From Cristatella mucedo (Eukaryota; Bryozoa; Phylactolaemata; Cristatellidae), in the NCBI GenBank assembly GCA_009760855.2, contig WPIO01000012.1, forward strand, positions 1,393,501 through 1,457,500: a DNA stretch of 64,000 nucleotides, in the 5' to 3' direction. A program made the translations under genes and the position numbers. Every line of letters starts with the position of its first letter. The first letter of the stretch is position 1. The notes below the pieces were generated by a model that worked only from the letters and a program-made list of their open reading frames with translations, was not told where the DNA came from and ran no database searches. This document shows positions 1 to 11,469 of this stretch, one piece after another.

Positions 1-185
1 TATTAATAATTTATAAATTTGTTAAATAAACCTAAGAAAACTCAATCTCTTTCTAGGAAATTTAAATTTTCTGCAAAAATAGCATGATCGAATGGTTAGT
101 GGTAACGCGCTCAATGACAACAAGCATAACGTGGTTAGATGTGACATGCAGAGGATCAGCATGCAAATAAGGTTAATTTTTAATA
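1..185 (-). mobile_element. Decayed L2-like LINE 3' tail
   Basis: The minus-strand tail is recognisable from CTCAATCTCTTTCTAGG, GCATGATCGAATGGTTAGTGG and the GACATGCAGAGG-ATCAGCATGCAAAT block shared with other copies. Confidence 0.7.
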
Positions 186-400
186 ATAATAATAATAATA
201 ATAACACACTTGATAAAGCGCCCGCAGAGAACTCAATCTCTTTCTAGGCGCTTTGCATTTGCTGCAAAGGAAGCACTATCGAATGGTTAGAGGTAGCATG
301 CACAGTGTCAGCACGCACAAGCACACAAAAAAGGAATCACACGGACCCACTAAAGGCTATGATAAACAGATACGTTTTTAGCTTAGCCGATAGCCGATAG
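186..400 (-). mobile_element. L2-like LINE 3' tail with (AAT)n end
   Basis: A second, better preserved tail inserted beside the first, starting with an (AAT)n run at 181-203 and CACTTGATAAAGCGCC, and ending in the antisense of the RT C-terminus. Confidence 0.8.
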
Positions 401-555
401 ATAAGGTAGCCGATAGAAGACTCTACGAACACCCACGAAGCACGCCTTGGTAACATCGAGCACCACATTCCGGTCGGATGCATCGTGACTGACGGCTGCA
501 ACACTACCGGACTTTCAATGTGAGCTTCCTCGATTCCATTGTCTTCCTTCCGCAG

Positions 556-696
556 TCGGGTCGAGTGCAGCTAGGGAGAAAAGAATATGAGGCGTGCCCA
601 TTTGTGGAGCTGGAGTCTATCTACGTGGATCCATGTATGTGGTCCAACCTGGATCCGGAAATGGAGTCAGGCCCTGATCCTCCTATGGGGCTCTGA
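556..696 (+). CDS. Possible terminal exon, unrecognised acidic C-terminus
   Basis: A strong polypyrimidine tract and acceptor (ccattgtcttccttccgcag) precede a 46-codon open stretch beginning SGRVQLGRKEYEACPFVELE and ending PDPPMGL-stop. It looks like coding sequence (acidic, no repeat match elsewhere in the window), but I do not recognise it, and no upstream exon can be linked within the 555 bases available. It could equally be part of a decayed mobile element lying between LINE tails and SINEs. Confidence 0.25.
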   Translation, partial: SGRVQLGRKEYEACPFVELESIYVDPCMWSNLDPEMESGPDPPMGL

Positions 697-884
697 CTGT
701 AAACAAAAAATGTGCGTCTAAAGCGTCAGCTGAATTTATACGCTGTGCTCCAAAAAAGGCTTCACAGTGTCAGAGAGAAGAAAGAATATCTCTTACGTGC
801 CATATTCAATCGAACCCAGGGCGGCCGAAATCAGAGCTGAGAGTCGTGCCAACTCAGCCATTTCGACCGACGTCTGAATGCTAC

Positions 885-1085
885 CATGTGCACAGCGGCG
901 GGCCAAGCCTTAATCCTAGGTAAGGCGGTTGCTTTTCACGACCGCCGTCCTGAGATCGGGGTGGGGGGTTCGAATCCTGTGATGGTCGATCGTTTATTGC
1001 CAAAGCAAGCGGTGGCGATTGCCTTTGAGGCTTGCATGTCGCTATACAAGAAGAAGCTGCTATATCAGATGGCATTTCTTTTAAA
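885..1085 (+). mobile_element. SINE-A (tRNA-derived), diverged copy
   Basis: A tRNA-like head with a B box (GGTTCGAATCC at about 968-978) is followed by the family body (TTATTGCCAAAGCAAGCGG, GTCGCTATAC...GCTG). Confidence 0.7.
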
Positions 1086-1727
1086 CCCAGCAATCCACAT
1101 GCCAGGCAGATGCTTGCCGGCTTGCGGTCGCTTGCTAGTCATGCTGCTAGTCAATCCGTCTTCGCTCGAGAGCGTTGTGTGCCTGCCCGCCAGCCGGCCT
1201 GAACTGATGTCTACCTCTCACTTCCACCTATTTTATTCTGCCGCTAAGACAATTGGAGTCGCGACCAAGTTGGCAAGCATAACCGACTCGGCGAGCGAAC
1301 GAAAACACCGGGGAGGCAAGTGCCGTACCCGCTTAGCAGGTTCATAACTTTTCCGCTCGGACGATTCCCGCGGCGACGTTGAATATTCGTGTGAACTTTC
1401 ATTTTAAGGAGTCACACGTTTATGGCTACGCAAGCTGCTGCTACTTGTGAACGTGCGACGAGCATTCAATGACCTGCTCTGTTGCCTCCTTGCTCCACAG
1501 CTGAGTCACTTGGTCGGGCAGCAAGTACCGCATCCCCAATGGTTGAACACTTTCGCGGCAAACTGACGTTTTCGTCTCGTGCGGCCACGAATGCAATATA
1601 GTTTGCCTATTCTCCGTGGCTTCAAAGATACAGCCAGCGGAAAACGAGTCGTAAACACTTTTTAAAGACAAAGTCATGCCAGTGCATATTAATTTAAATG
1701 ATGCTTGATTATTCTGATTTTATTTGG

Positions 1728-1890
1728 CCCACGGGCCTTGGGGTACGATGCTAGCGCTTCACGACTTGGGTCACGGGTTCAAGTCGTGCAGCAGGCAATT
1801 CTTTATTGCGTACTGCAAGTGAAAATGATAGCCGCTAAGGCTTGTTGTTTGCCGCTATATAAACGAGGCTGCTGTCGAATCGACTGACCT
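1728..1890 (+). mobile_element. SINE-A, diverged copy
   Basis: The B box region (GGGTTCAAGTCGTG) and body (CAATTCTTTATTGCG...GCTATATAAACGAGGCTG) match the family. Confidence 0.6.
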
Positions 1891-1925
1891 TTATTATTTT
1901 TCACCTCAGCTGGCACCAGAAATTT

Positions 1926-3653
1926 TTGGCTTTTTTCGTAACCGCTATGGCGCCTAACATTTTAAATAGCAAGATTAGATTATTGAGTCCTCGGCGTCAT
2001 ATCAGCTGTTCAAAATATCAGGTAAAGTCTAACTACTGCACTTGGTCATTCGCCTCAATGTCTGCATTTAAACAGGTCACCAGTGACATAGTCCTAAAGC
2101 TCGTATCTCAATCAAAGAAGACAACAAGTCCACTGGACCCTATTCCCACTGTCCTGCTCCTACGTTGCATTGATCTGCTGCTGCCATGCATAACCAACAT
2201 CATTAATATGTCATTAGCCTCAGGTCAGGTCCCAGCACCTTTCAAAAAAGCTGTAGTCAGGCCACTTCTCAAGAAAGCTACACTAGACCAAGAGAACTTA
2301 AGCAACTACCGCCCAGTCTCCCTTCTACCATTCCTATCAAAGACACTGGAACGGGTCGCGGCAGACCAGCTGAACTCGTATATCGAAACCTCACACCTTG
2401 CTAGTAAGTTCCAGTCCGGCTTTAGAGCTAATCACTCCACAGAGTCAGCATTGCTTCGGGTATACAACGACCTACTTAGGAATGCAGACATGGGCAGAGT
2501 GTCTCTGCTTGTTTTGCTCGATCTTTCGGCAGCTTTTGATACCATCGATCACAAAGTACTTCTAGAGCGCCTCTCATCTCGCCTGGGCATCACTGGCACT
2601 GCTCTGCAGTGGTTCAGGTCCTATCTCAGTGGGAGACTCCAGAGTGTTGACGTGAATGGACAAAGATCATCTGAAGTACCTCTAAAATATGGAGTACCTC
2701 AGGGCTCTGTGCTAGGTCCGGTCCTTTTCACGGTTTATACTCTGCCTCTTGCTGATGTGATTGCCAAGCACAATCTAGGCTTTCACTTCTATGCGGATGA
2801 CACTCAGTTGTACGTTTGCTTTGATCCCTCCCAGCCTTCGAGCACCTCAAATTCTCTCAACTCACTTGCTGCATGCATTGATGACATCCGATCATGGATG
2901 GCAGCAAATTTTCTAAAACTAAACGATGATAAAACTAACTTACTAGTTATGGGCAAACCTAGTGTTATTCAGAAATTGGAAAGGCTGACTTTCAAAATTG
3001 GCCCTGCCAGCATATCTCCAGTTGCATCAGCTCGAAATCTAGGTGTCATATTCCAAAGCGACCTCTCGTTAGACGACCACATCAGCTCCACAGTCAAATC
3101 AGCCTATTTTCAGCTTCATAACATTGCTAAAATTAGGGCTTGTTTAGATAAGGATACCACGTCCAAGTTGGTCCATGCATTCGTGACATCTCGTCTCGAC
3201 TTCTGCAACTCACTGCTTACTGGCCTACCAGCATGTGCGATCAGGCGATTGCAGCTGGTGCAAAACTCTGCAGCTAGGCTTGTCTGTCGTGAGCGTCGCA
3301 GTTGCCACATTACTCCACTTCTCGCCGACCTGCACTGGTTACCAGTCAAGCAACGGATTGACTTCAAGGTTTTGTCGCTCACTTTTAGGTCTCTTCATTC
3401 TATGGCTCCAGCCTATCTTTCAGAGATACTACCCCATCAGGCAAAGCATCGTACCACTCGCTTTTCGGAATCCAACAGTCTAGAAATACCTCGTACAAAC
3501 CTTAAATCCTTTGGAGACCGTGCATTTAGCTCGTATGCTCCCACAGCCTGGAACTCCCTCCCGACCTGCATCAGAACATCCCCTGACCTGACCACATTTA
3601 AAAGAAACTTAAAAACATACCTATTTAGGACAGCATTTAGTGGGTCCTTGTGA
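1926..3653 (+). CDS. Non-LTR retrotransposon reverse transcriptase, truncated N-terminus
   Basis: The 575-residue frame encodes an RNA-directed DNA polymerase of the L2/CR1/jockey-like group. Motifs are visible in order: [13 protein letters not shown] at about residue 127, [13 protein letters not shown] at about 197-209, [13 protein letters not shown] at 256, the catalytic FHFYADDTQLY at 286-296 with both aspartates, LKLNDDKTN at 330, and the C-terminal [12 protein letters not shown] and [12 protein letters not shown] blocks. The first ~45 residues are flanking DNA, not element. No APE endonuclease is present, so the copy cannot move on its own. The frame carries no stop in the RT, suggesting a fairly recent insertion. 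Confidence 0.92.
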   Translation: MAFFVTAMAPNILNSKIRLLSPRRHISCSKYQVKSNYCTWSFASMSAFKQVTSDIVLKLVSQSKKTTSPLDPIPTVLLLRCIDLLLPCITNIINMSLASGQVPAPFKKAVVRPLLKKATLDQENLSNYRPVSLLPFLSKTLERVAADQLNSYIETSHLASKFQSGFRANHSTESALLRVYNDLLRNADMGRVSLLVLLDLSAAFDTIDHKVLLERLSSRLGITGTALQWFRSYLSGRLQSVDVNGQRSSEVPLKYGVPQGSVLGPVLFTVYTLPLADVIAKHNLGFHFYADDTQLYVCFDPSQPSSTSNSLNSLAACIDDIRSWMAANFLKLNDDKTNLLVMGKPSVIQKLERLTFKIGPASISPVASARNLGVIFQSDLSLDDHISSTVKSAYFQLHNIAKIRACLDKDTTSKLVHAFVTSRLDFCNSLLTGLPACAIRRLQLVQNSAARLVCRERRSCHITPLLADLHWLPVKQRIDFKVLSLTFRSLHSMAPAYLSEILPHQAKHRTTRFSESNSLEIPRTNLKSFGDRAFSSYAPTAWNSLPTCIRTSPDLTTFKRNLKTYLFRTAFSGSL

Positions 3654-3894
3654 TTCGTCCTCGATGTGCTTATGCGTGCTGACACTGTTCATGCTGCCAC
3701 TAACCACATTTGCATGCTGACCCAGTGCATGTAACCCCTAACCATGTTATTCATTTTGTTTGTTTTTCAAGCATGATTTTACTTACTATTCTATTGCGTA
3801 TCACTTTGCAGCAAATGTAAAGCGCCTAGAAAGAGATTAAGTTCTGTGAGGGCGCTTTATCAAGTGCAATATTATTATTATTATTATTATTATT
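2055..3894 (+). mobile_element. L2/CR1-like LINE, 5'-truncated copy with open RT
   Basis: The element ends in a (ATT)n tract at 3868-3894 after the family's conserved 3' tail (AAAGCGCCTAGAAAGAGATT). Similarity to the other copies begins near 2055, so the copy lacks the endonuclease half. Its RT frame is the best preserved in the window. The tail sequence recurs at least ten times here in both orientations. Confidence 0.93.
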
Positions 3895-5180
3895 CTCTCA
3901 GAATAAAACTGCGTTACTAAAAAGTGAGGGCAATTACATTTTCACCGTCGATTTATCTGAAAGCCGCCGTCATTGAAGAGCAATTTACCGCTCGCATAAT
4001 TTAGAGCACTCACTTTCTTCATCTTCTTTCATTACGCATGTTACCTACTTGTCTTTTCACGTTAACTCTTTAGATAGAATTTTTAACTTTGCAATAGTTA
4101 GCCTTTTATAGCGTTCTTGTAAATTGGCGCGAGCGCCCGAAAAATTGTTCTGCTTGAGGTGAGACCTGTACTGTTATGGAAAATATTCGGCAGGTTGGCA
4201 GGCGGGTTAGGGCAGATATTTGATGTCTAAGCGACAGCAGTTACGCACACGCGAAAACGCGAAAACACGTACGCACACACCCACACACGTGCACGCATAC
4301 GAGTAGATATTTTATATTTAGATAGTGCATATAAATACTTACATAGTACTAAGAGAGCGGTCAGAACGAGCCGGATTGGTCGGCGGCATTGTAGGGCTAG
4401 TTGTTTCGGAATGGTCAAGGCGGCTGTGACCGGTCGCGAGCCGAGCAAGCTGCGGCCTGCGCCAGTTGCCCGGATGCTCTATTGCTCATAGGTACAGGAT
4501 GGCTAGCTCGACGTGTCTTATTTAGTCAGGCCTCGTGGGAATCGCTCTGGATCAGATCTGGCGAGTCGTTCCTCTGTGAGGGCATTAAGTACGTTCACCC
4601 ATCTCTACGGGTTGTGGAGTTGTGGCCCTACTAGCCTTGGACCCTTTGCCCCTCCATTTAGCGATCGCGCCGCGACTGCCGCTTGGTTTACTTTCAGGCG
4701 CTCTGAAAATGCACAATTCTCAAAATTTCTTTGGTTTAGTTAGTGGCAGGGGTCGCGATAGGACGGACAAATTCTGGAAACTCATTTGAATGAGGATGAG
4801 TCATCTTCTAACGCCAGCTTCACCGCTACGGCGAGCGTTTAAATCGGCCAGGGGGTGGAGGCCAAGGCAGATCGGCGAAGCGCTTATCCAGGGCAGGTCT
4901 CAGAGTTACAGTACCCGATAGATCGTTCGAAAAGCTTATGGCTCCGAGTCACCTCCGATTGCAGTGCTATATTGACAGGCGCATATTTAAACAGACTGAA
5001 ACCGTGGCCGCCAATGCAGTCAGTCACGTGTCGGGCTTCGCGGAATCGGAGAATGCCAAGCAGCAGCGAAAGCCGCTGACATTTTAGAGAAACCGCTGCA
5101 AAATACGACGAACGCAGCAGCCGCATTAATAGCCAGAGTTTCCAGCGATCGAGTCACGTCAGCAACGAGCACCGCCGGGC
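3895..5180. other. No gene recognised
   Basis: Mixed-composition DNA with a short CA-rich stretch near 4250-4290. Only short, unrelated open frames are present. Confidence 0.6.
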
Positions 5181-5341
5181 TCAGTTTACTAGGGCCGAGG
5201 CTTCGTAGGAGAATTCTCTGCCGTAGAGCGGATCGGCGGACCGTTGAGAGAGCACCGAGGAGTGCACCGCTGACTGGCCAGAGAATAGCGTTGGAAATAT
5301 TCTCTCTGGCATCGCAGGTGCTAGCCTCACCGTCTCCCGAA

Positions 5342-5729
5342 TTAGTGGCTTCGAATGGCTGGGCAAAGGTCGCTCCAAAATGTCCTCTCCTTTTCGGACA
5401 CCGAGGAGCTCAGCTCCTGCGGGCAGTGGTAGTCTCGCTGTATCGTGGCGGGAAAGATGAGACTCGTTGGCTCGGAATAGAAGACGGGCTCTCTTTGCCA
5501 AGAAGTGCACTCGGTCTCGAGTGACGGAGGAGAGTTGCACGCGGTGCAGTTCCAGTTTCGATACACCACTCTGTTGACCTTGTCGAATACGTATCTCGTC
5601 GGGCTGTCTTTGCACGCGTCCGCCGCGTAGTCGCCATTCAAGTCAGAGCAGGACTCGACGGCGTCGTCGAAACAAGCGTGCAAAGACACGTTTGCTGGCG
5701 GAGCAAATGCAATTGGACACGATTCGACG
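5342..5729 (-). CDS. Cys-rich receptor-ectodomain exon with YRNxxCxxCN motif
   Basis: After the acceptor gtgcgttttag the frame reads VESCPIAFAPPANVSL, several cysteines, RYVFDKVNRVVYRNWNCTAC and ECTSWQREP. The F-x-K-x-x-R-x-V-Y-R-N-x-x-C-x-x-C-N pattern is typical of the part of invertebrate GPCR-like ectodomains that follows an SMB-type domain. It may therefore belong with the exon at 10723-11167, about 5 kb away on the same strand. The acceptor phase (needs phase 2) does not fit that donor (phase 1), so an unseen exon, a different donor, or a separate paralogous or decayed gene is needed. The 3' edge is not resolved; the frame stays open to 5342. Confidence 0.45.
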
Positions 5730-6344
5730 CTAAAACGCACGAATAGGTCACACTAGAAGGAACCGGTTGGCCCCGCAGCTGCGCCGACATGGGTAATGTG
5801 AGCGCTTGGCATGATTGCAGTATCACTTGGAATGGTATTATGGAATAGCATTACGGAAGAGTCAAGATTTTGAAGGTGCAACAAAGGCTAGTGCTTTGTG
5901 ACTGTCAAGAATGAGCTTCAGGAACCCTTTGGAAGACTTTGTCTCCCCCTGACCCTGCCCACCTGTTCCTCGTTGCGGAATAAGTGAGCACTTTCCCACG
6001 CACCTCCACCAAAGCGTCCACCGGCGTCCTCTTTTCTGTGTGTACGGCGTGGGCGGACAGGACGTAACGCATTCAGTTTGATGGTAGTTGATCGAGGAAG
6101 CGACAGGCCTCTAGCGCTGCCCTGCGCTTCTCCTGCGCTTCTCTTTCGCTCCTCGACATGCTGTGCAGATGTACCGCTGCACGATGGCGGCTTGAGAATA
6201 ACTCGAAGCTGAAGGCGGCGGCACCGTGGCGAGAATTAAAGTTTCGTCGTGAGGAATTTAAGTAAAAATTAATCACGTAATCTTATTAAGTTTGTCTTTG
6301 ACCATTTAAGTAAATTTTAAGGCACACACACAGAGCCTGGACAA

Positions 6345-6718
6345 TAAGGCTCGCTTTAAACCGTCGTTTGCTTGATGCTCCCAAAGCCTGGAACTCACTC
6401 CCGACTTGCGTCACAACATCCCCTGACTTGACCACATTTAAAAAGAACTTAAAAACACACCTATTTAGGACAGCATTTAGTGGGTCCCTGTGATTCGTCC
6501 TTCATGTGCTAATGCGTGCTGACACTGTGCATACTGCCACTAACCACACTTGCATGCTGACCCTGTGCATGTCACCCCTAACCATGTTGTTCATGCTAGT
6601 TATCAAGCATGACATTACTCACTATTCAATCGCGTTTCCCTTTGCAGCAAACTTAAAGCGCCTAGAGAGAGATTGAGTTCTCTGAGGGCGCTTTATCAAG
6701 TGCATTATTATTATTGTT
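6345..6718 (+). mobile_element. L2-like LINE 3' end
   Basis: Only the last RT codons ([11 protein letters not shown]) and the 3' tail with a terminal ATTATT run remain. It sits between the two Cys-rich receptor exons. Confidence 0.88.
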
Positions 6719-6719
6719 A

Positions 6720-8230
6720 TTTTGTCCAGCGATTCGACGGCCACTGTTTTTCCCAGGAGCGATACTGAACAAACTCCACTAAAATGCTGGCATGAGAGCA
6801 GGCCTGTTTCTTGTCGAACTAACCAATGGCAATAATTTATTTATTTTCTAACTGTCAACTTAACAACTAGTAATAATTTCTCTCTTCGGAAACAGCAGCA
6901 GGCCAACTTTCACACTGACTGCAACGTAATCAGATGTAGGCGTAGCTGTATCGGGTAGAAAGTCGTTTCGCTAACGTGATACAAAGAGATGCAGCTGCTG
7001 AGAAGCAGGCTGGATAATGTTGAAGTAGACAGGAAGAACTGATGAGAAAGTTATATAAAGCTATTCAGAGTGCAGAAACCACTCAATTATTAACAGTGAG
7101 CTGAAGAAGTTGTAAAGAAGCTAGCGCACAGCGACGGTAGACCGAGATCAGTTGTCATCAGACGTATGGAAGGAGAGAGCGCATGGCCGAACCTTCAGCA
7201 GGACCTTTTGGGCTCTTTAAGAACATGCAAACTAACTACCGCTCGCCAAACATTCAAACGAGATGTTGAAGCATTAGAAGAGTACACTACTTCGTTCTCG
7301 GCTCAACTAACAGCCTTGACCTTGGAACCGGATCTGGAGCTGCGGGGCATCCGCTCGTGCTCCGCAAAGCCTGGCTGCGGTCTCAGCCAGTTAATCAGCG
7401 TATTGTCCGCTTTCAGTTTCGACGAAATGAGGTCACTGTCGACTAACGAGGCTCTGTTAGAATTTCAGTAAGCAGCCGAGAGGCTCGTCATTTCTGGAAA
7501 AAGCGTGACTCGACGGCATAGGATTGATAGCATAGGATTGTGTTGTCATGTCACTTATTTTCTCGCATGCATGACTTTAAAAACTTTAAAGAGACTCGTG
7601 TGTTGATCTCTCACGCATTCGGGATTTCCTGTTGACTTCTTTGGCAAAGAAAGATCTATGCCAAAGTGCACACAAATTGCTCCACGGTGGAGGGGGGACG
7701 ACATGCTTTTAACATCTGACGCCATCTGACGTCAGTTACCTGACTCTGAACAGCAGCAGTACGGCTTATATTGGATGATGGGACACAGCCCAAACACACA
7801 TATCATCCACAGTAAATACCATTGAACGATATATCAATCTCGCAGCAAGGCCGAGTGATCGACATTACTTTGCTTGTAGACACTATTATTAAATAAGCAT
7901 GGCAAAGTAGATTGTCGGCTCGTATCATAAAGTGGTTGAATGAAGTGCAGTACTTACGGGACACTTGGAATCAGTGCTGCGCTGCAAGAATAGAAAGGAT
8001 TCCATTCCTGGACTTCGAAATTCCTCTTCCCGTTGCATCCAGCGCAGAAAATGTTTCGGTACGTAACGCCCGTTACCGAGTCTGTCACAGGAGACGACAG
8101 CGTACCTAACGTAAATATGAATCAATTGTACAGACGAGAAGCGTTGCTGAGCGTTGCGACTCTTGGGTAGCTGGTACCAATGGGGCAATTAAATGTACTA
8201 AACTGAACAAGTTCCTCTTATTTCACCAGA
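6720..8230. other. No confident gene; one unassigned open frame
   Basis: A 101-codon plus-strand frame (7166-7471) ends beside a donor-like gtaagc but has no family match I know. The rest shows nothing. Confidence 0.5.
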
Positions 8231-8234
8231 TTGA

Positions 8235-8735
8235 CACGTGCAATAGAGCTAGTGGTTGGCTCTACTTTCGCTCCAGCCTACCAATCCGAACTACTTCTGA
8301 TTAAGTTTATGCATCGTACCACCCACTCTTCTGACTCAAATCGTTTAGCTGTGCATCGAACCAAACTCAAAAAATATTTGGAGACAAAAACTTTAGTTTG
8401 TACGCTTCGAAAGCATGCGGAATCTCGACTAACGTCACGACATACCCTGGCTAGAAGAAATTTGTAATAATAATACATTTGATATAGCCCTCTCAGAGAA
8501 CTCAATCTCGTTCTAGGCACTTTACATTGTAAGTTACACTAAAGCGTAGCTACTCCTCACAGCATTTGCTGGGTCCATGTAAATTGTCCTGTGTGTGTTT
8601 ATGGCTTCTGAGACTGTGCATATTATCTCTAACCTTATTGGCATGCTTGCTTTGCAGCACAAGAAAAGTATATAGAAAGAGATTTAGTTATCTGAGGGTG
8701 CTATAAAAATGTTTTTGTACTACTATTTTACTAAC
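8235..8735. mobile_element. Cluster of decayed L2-like LINE fragments
   Basis: A plus-strand RT C-terminus (YQSELLL...HRTTHSSDSNRL) at 8235-8466 is followed by a minus-strand tail fragment (8467-8545, GAGAACTCAATCTCGTTCTAGG) and a plus-strand tail (8546-8735), so separate insertions are nested or abutted. Confidence 0.65.
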
Positions 8736-8779
8736 CATGTCTCTTTTCTTTCTAAATTGTGCTTTAATCGCGAAACACA

Positions 8780-8870
8780 GCTTCGTTGTATAGCGGTAGA
8801 AGAGCCCTAATGGCTTTCACGCCACTCGTGGTGGGCAATCAATAATTTACTGCTGCTGGACTCAAAACTA
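8780..8870 (-). mobile_element. SINE-A fragment
   Basis: Reverse-strand body only (AGAAGAGCCCTAATGGCTTT and GGGCAATCAATAATTTACTG). Confidence 0.5.
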
Positions 8871-8997
8871 CATCACGTGACTGGCTTATTCCTTACCACA
8901 GGGTTATTGCCCAGAATCACGATTGCCCACAGTTATTGATATGGCTATCTATTTTAATTTTTGCCATTTTTTTATGCAGCGAGCTGTCATACAGCAA

Positions 8998-9180
8998 CTT
9001 CATGGTGAGCCGAAATGGCACACTAGGTAAAGCGGTCACTTTCACGACCATGGTCCCAGGGTCGTGGGTTCAAATCCTGTGGTGGGCAATCCTTTAATGC
9101 CACTGCACGTAATAGTGATACTCTTTAAGGCTCTTCTGTCGCTATATCAAAGAGGCTGTTAAATCGGCCGGTATTTTCAT
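8998..9180 (+). mobile_element. SINE-A, good copy
   Basis: Head GGCACACTAGGTAAAGCGG, B box GGTTCAAATCC at about 9067, then body and the end GCTATATCAAAGAGGCTGTT. It matches 37799-37965 closely. Confidence 0.8.
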
Positions 9181-9238
9181 CATCCTAGTTAGCAAAGGGC
9201 ACCGGTTATCAAATGCTCTGATCAACTTCCCAATTAAA

Positions 9239-9266
9239 CAGAAAGAGAAAGAGAAAGAGAAAGAGA

Positions 9267-9338
<72 letters not shown>
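9239..9338. repeat. (GAAAGA)n/(GA)n microsatellite
   Basis: Purine-only run on the plus strand, grading from AGAAAG into GA repeats. Confidence 0.97.
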
Positions 9339-9344
9339 TTAGCT

Positions 9345-10620
9345 CTTTTTCTTTCCATGTTTTGATATTCAGACCTCAGAGCACAAGCTATACTATCTCA
9401 GCTGTTGTGATTCTTTGATTCGACCGCTCAGGGAATGGTTGGCTGGCCTTTCTAGATATTACGTTAGCTTTTGTATAGCTCCTAGAAGACGTGTATGGAA
9501 AAGCTGAACACGTGTGCAGGATACTGAAGATTGCCTGCACAGATCGAAAGGACGGACGGCCGCACCAAGATGGACGGCCGCACCAAGATGGACGACTGAC
9601 TATGTGGAATGGGGTGCCGTATTCTTAGGGCGAAATATCACTAAGCAATACCATTTGAAAGTAGTCAGCTTCAGTGAGGAACGGAGCGTCAAGCAGTAGC
9701 TCCAGAGAGTGTCTGTGTCGTAGGGCGGCCGCCCGGTATACCATGTCTATGGCACTGGGTGCACCGGTGCGGGCCCACTCCTGATTGACAGCAGTGGTAA
9801 GCCAAGCGAGCGGGCTGAATAGCCCGCGCCCGAGGTTGGCCCGTTCGGGCCAAGTCCAAAAGCTTCCGCCAGCCACTGCACGTTGCTGTGTGCTAGGTGG
9901 CGCCACAACAGGTTGAATGCCCACTAGAGCAAGTGCTGCGAAATGCAAGCAATGTCGCCATCAATGGTCACCTCGGAATTCTTTGAGAAGCGCTTGATCT
10001 AGCTATCTAGCTCTAGGTATTAGGTTTTTGACATCTTTTCATTTGGCCAATTCTTTTGTTCGAGCTCGCGGGTGTGCGTGTGTGCGCCTGCACGTGTGGC
10101 TGTGGCGCCCGGAGGTTCGTGGAACTAGTTCTGGGAATCTGGGAGCAGTAATAAGCCGGCATTAGTAGGGTATAGGATATACTGTAGAGGTTCACCTGAA
10201 CAATGATTGCTCTGTTATTTGGGCGTGATAAGTAGGGGGGGATACAGTTTTTTGGAAACATGATAGCCTCGTGCGACGTTGAATAATCACAGTAGTTGAT
10301 TCGTCCGGGCGATTGGCCTATTGGCCGCGTGGCCACCACACCTCATAGGCAAAGGCGGTGCAAAAAAGGTCAACTACAACAGCGAAGTGTCTCTCCTGTT
10401 CTATGGCTTGCCAGTTGTCAAAGAGTGGCCTGAGCAGCGCTGACTAGATTTCACTTTTGGAAATTAATAAATAAGCGCAATAGAAATCGATGAGTAAATA
10501 GATCGACTGCATCATTTTCTAAAGATAGAATGCAGTATTATGGGTGCAAACGGCGATTCTCAAAACCGACACCCGTTCCAATCATGTCTCAGTAGATTAT
10601 TCGTGAAATTGTTCTCACGA
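9345..10620. other. No gene recognised
   Basis: It contains a 20-bp duplication (GGACGGCCGCACCAAGATGG, 9553-9592) and otherwise no signal. It is the presumed intron of the Cys-rich receptor-like gene. Confidence 0.5.
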
Positions 10621-10722
10621 AATTACTGTTCTCAAGCAAGCTTTACTCGGCGGAGAAAGTCGCTCTAGCTGCTGCCGCTGAGCGCCAAAACGCAGATAGC
10701 CAAGCGAAGCTGCTCGACGTAC

Positions 10723-11167
10723 CGTTGCCAGATTGTCCCATTGGGTGTTTACAGAGGCCGTTGAGCAGCGACAGCCGGAGGTCCGGGGCGCACGTGGTGA
10801 CAAAGTATGCGCCGTAGTAGATGTCCGAGTCGGTTGAAAATGAGCGCATACCCTGCGAGGTGAACGAGTCGGCTGACACACACTGGTACGTGTCGGACGC
10901 CAGCTTCAGCTGCCTCCAGTCTACCGGCCTGCTGTCGTCGCAGCAGCTGTCAAATAGCCTGCAGTAGGGATGGCAGGAGCATTCCTTCGCGTCGTCTGAA
11001 ACGCTCTGGCATGCGTACTTGCCGATGCAGCGAGGGCTCGTGAACGTGGCGTTCGCTACGAAGCTCCGGTCCAGATTCATCCGAAAGAGGCCGAGCGGCA
11101 GAATTCCCGAGACGCTCTGGAGACATAGCAGAGAGCACAGCAGTGCCGCTGGTAGCCGCTGGTGCAT
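10723..11167 (-). CDS. First exon of a Cys-rich, somatomedin-B-like secreted or receptor ectodomain
   Basis: The ATG at 11167 opens a good signal peptide (MHQRLPAALLCSLLCLQSVSG). A region with cysteine spacing like a somatomedin-B knot follows (CIGKYAC...CSCHPYC...DSCCDD), then WRQLKLASDTYQCVSADSF and YFVTTCAPDL...NGLCKH. SMB-like domains followed by a Y-x-x-x-x-C-P-like block occur in N-terminal ectodomains of invertebrate adhesion/methuselah-like GPCRs, which is the family I suspect. The donor AACG|gtacgt ends the exon in phase 1 after 148 codons. A longer frame opens at 11260, but the ATG at 11167 places the signal peptide at the N-terminus. No seven-helix region is visible downstream, so the gene may be broken, or its later exons may lie outside the window. 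Confidence 0.6.
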
Positions 11168-11469
11168 AGTGCCGCAGAGCTGGCAAGACTCGAGCGTAAG
11201 GCGTTCGCTCAAGGATGGCTCGACCTCTGCTGTTCGGGTGAGTGCTGGAAGTACCAGCAAGCGATGGGTAATTTGTGGTCGCTGAGCCCGAAGCGAATGC
11301 CAGCCAGCGCATATGCTGGTCGTGCTGGACGGCGGCCGCCAGAGTGGAATGAGGTCGGCCGGGAAAACGGGCCAATAGCCGCAGACAGTGGGAGGGCACA
11401 GAGAAGACTATTCGCACCGCGGGTGAACGACTAAATGTGTGCAGACATAACGCTGGTTAGGGTCCGACG

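Noticed and set aside
881-1347. Open frames across 881-1347
   Set aside because: They translate a SINE-A copy and flanking DNA on both strands.
7166-7471. 101-codon plus-strand frame followed by gtaagc
   Set aside because: Only length and one donor-like site support it. There is no recognised family, no acceptor upstream and no partner exon.
5342-11167. Direct splice of the exon ending 10723 to the exon starting 5729
   Set aside because: Phase 1 donor and phase 2 acceptor do not match, so I kept them as separate exons.
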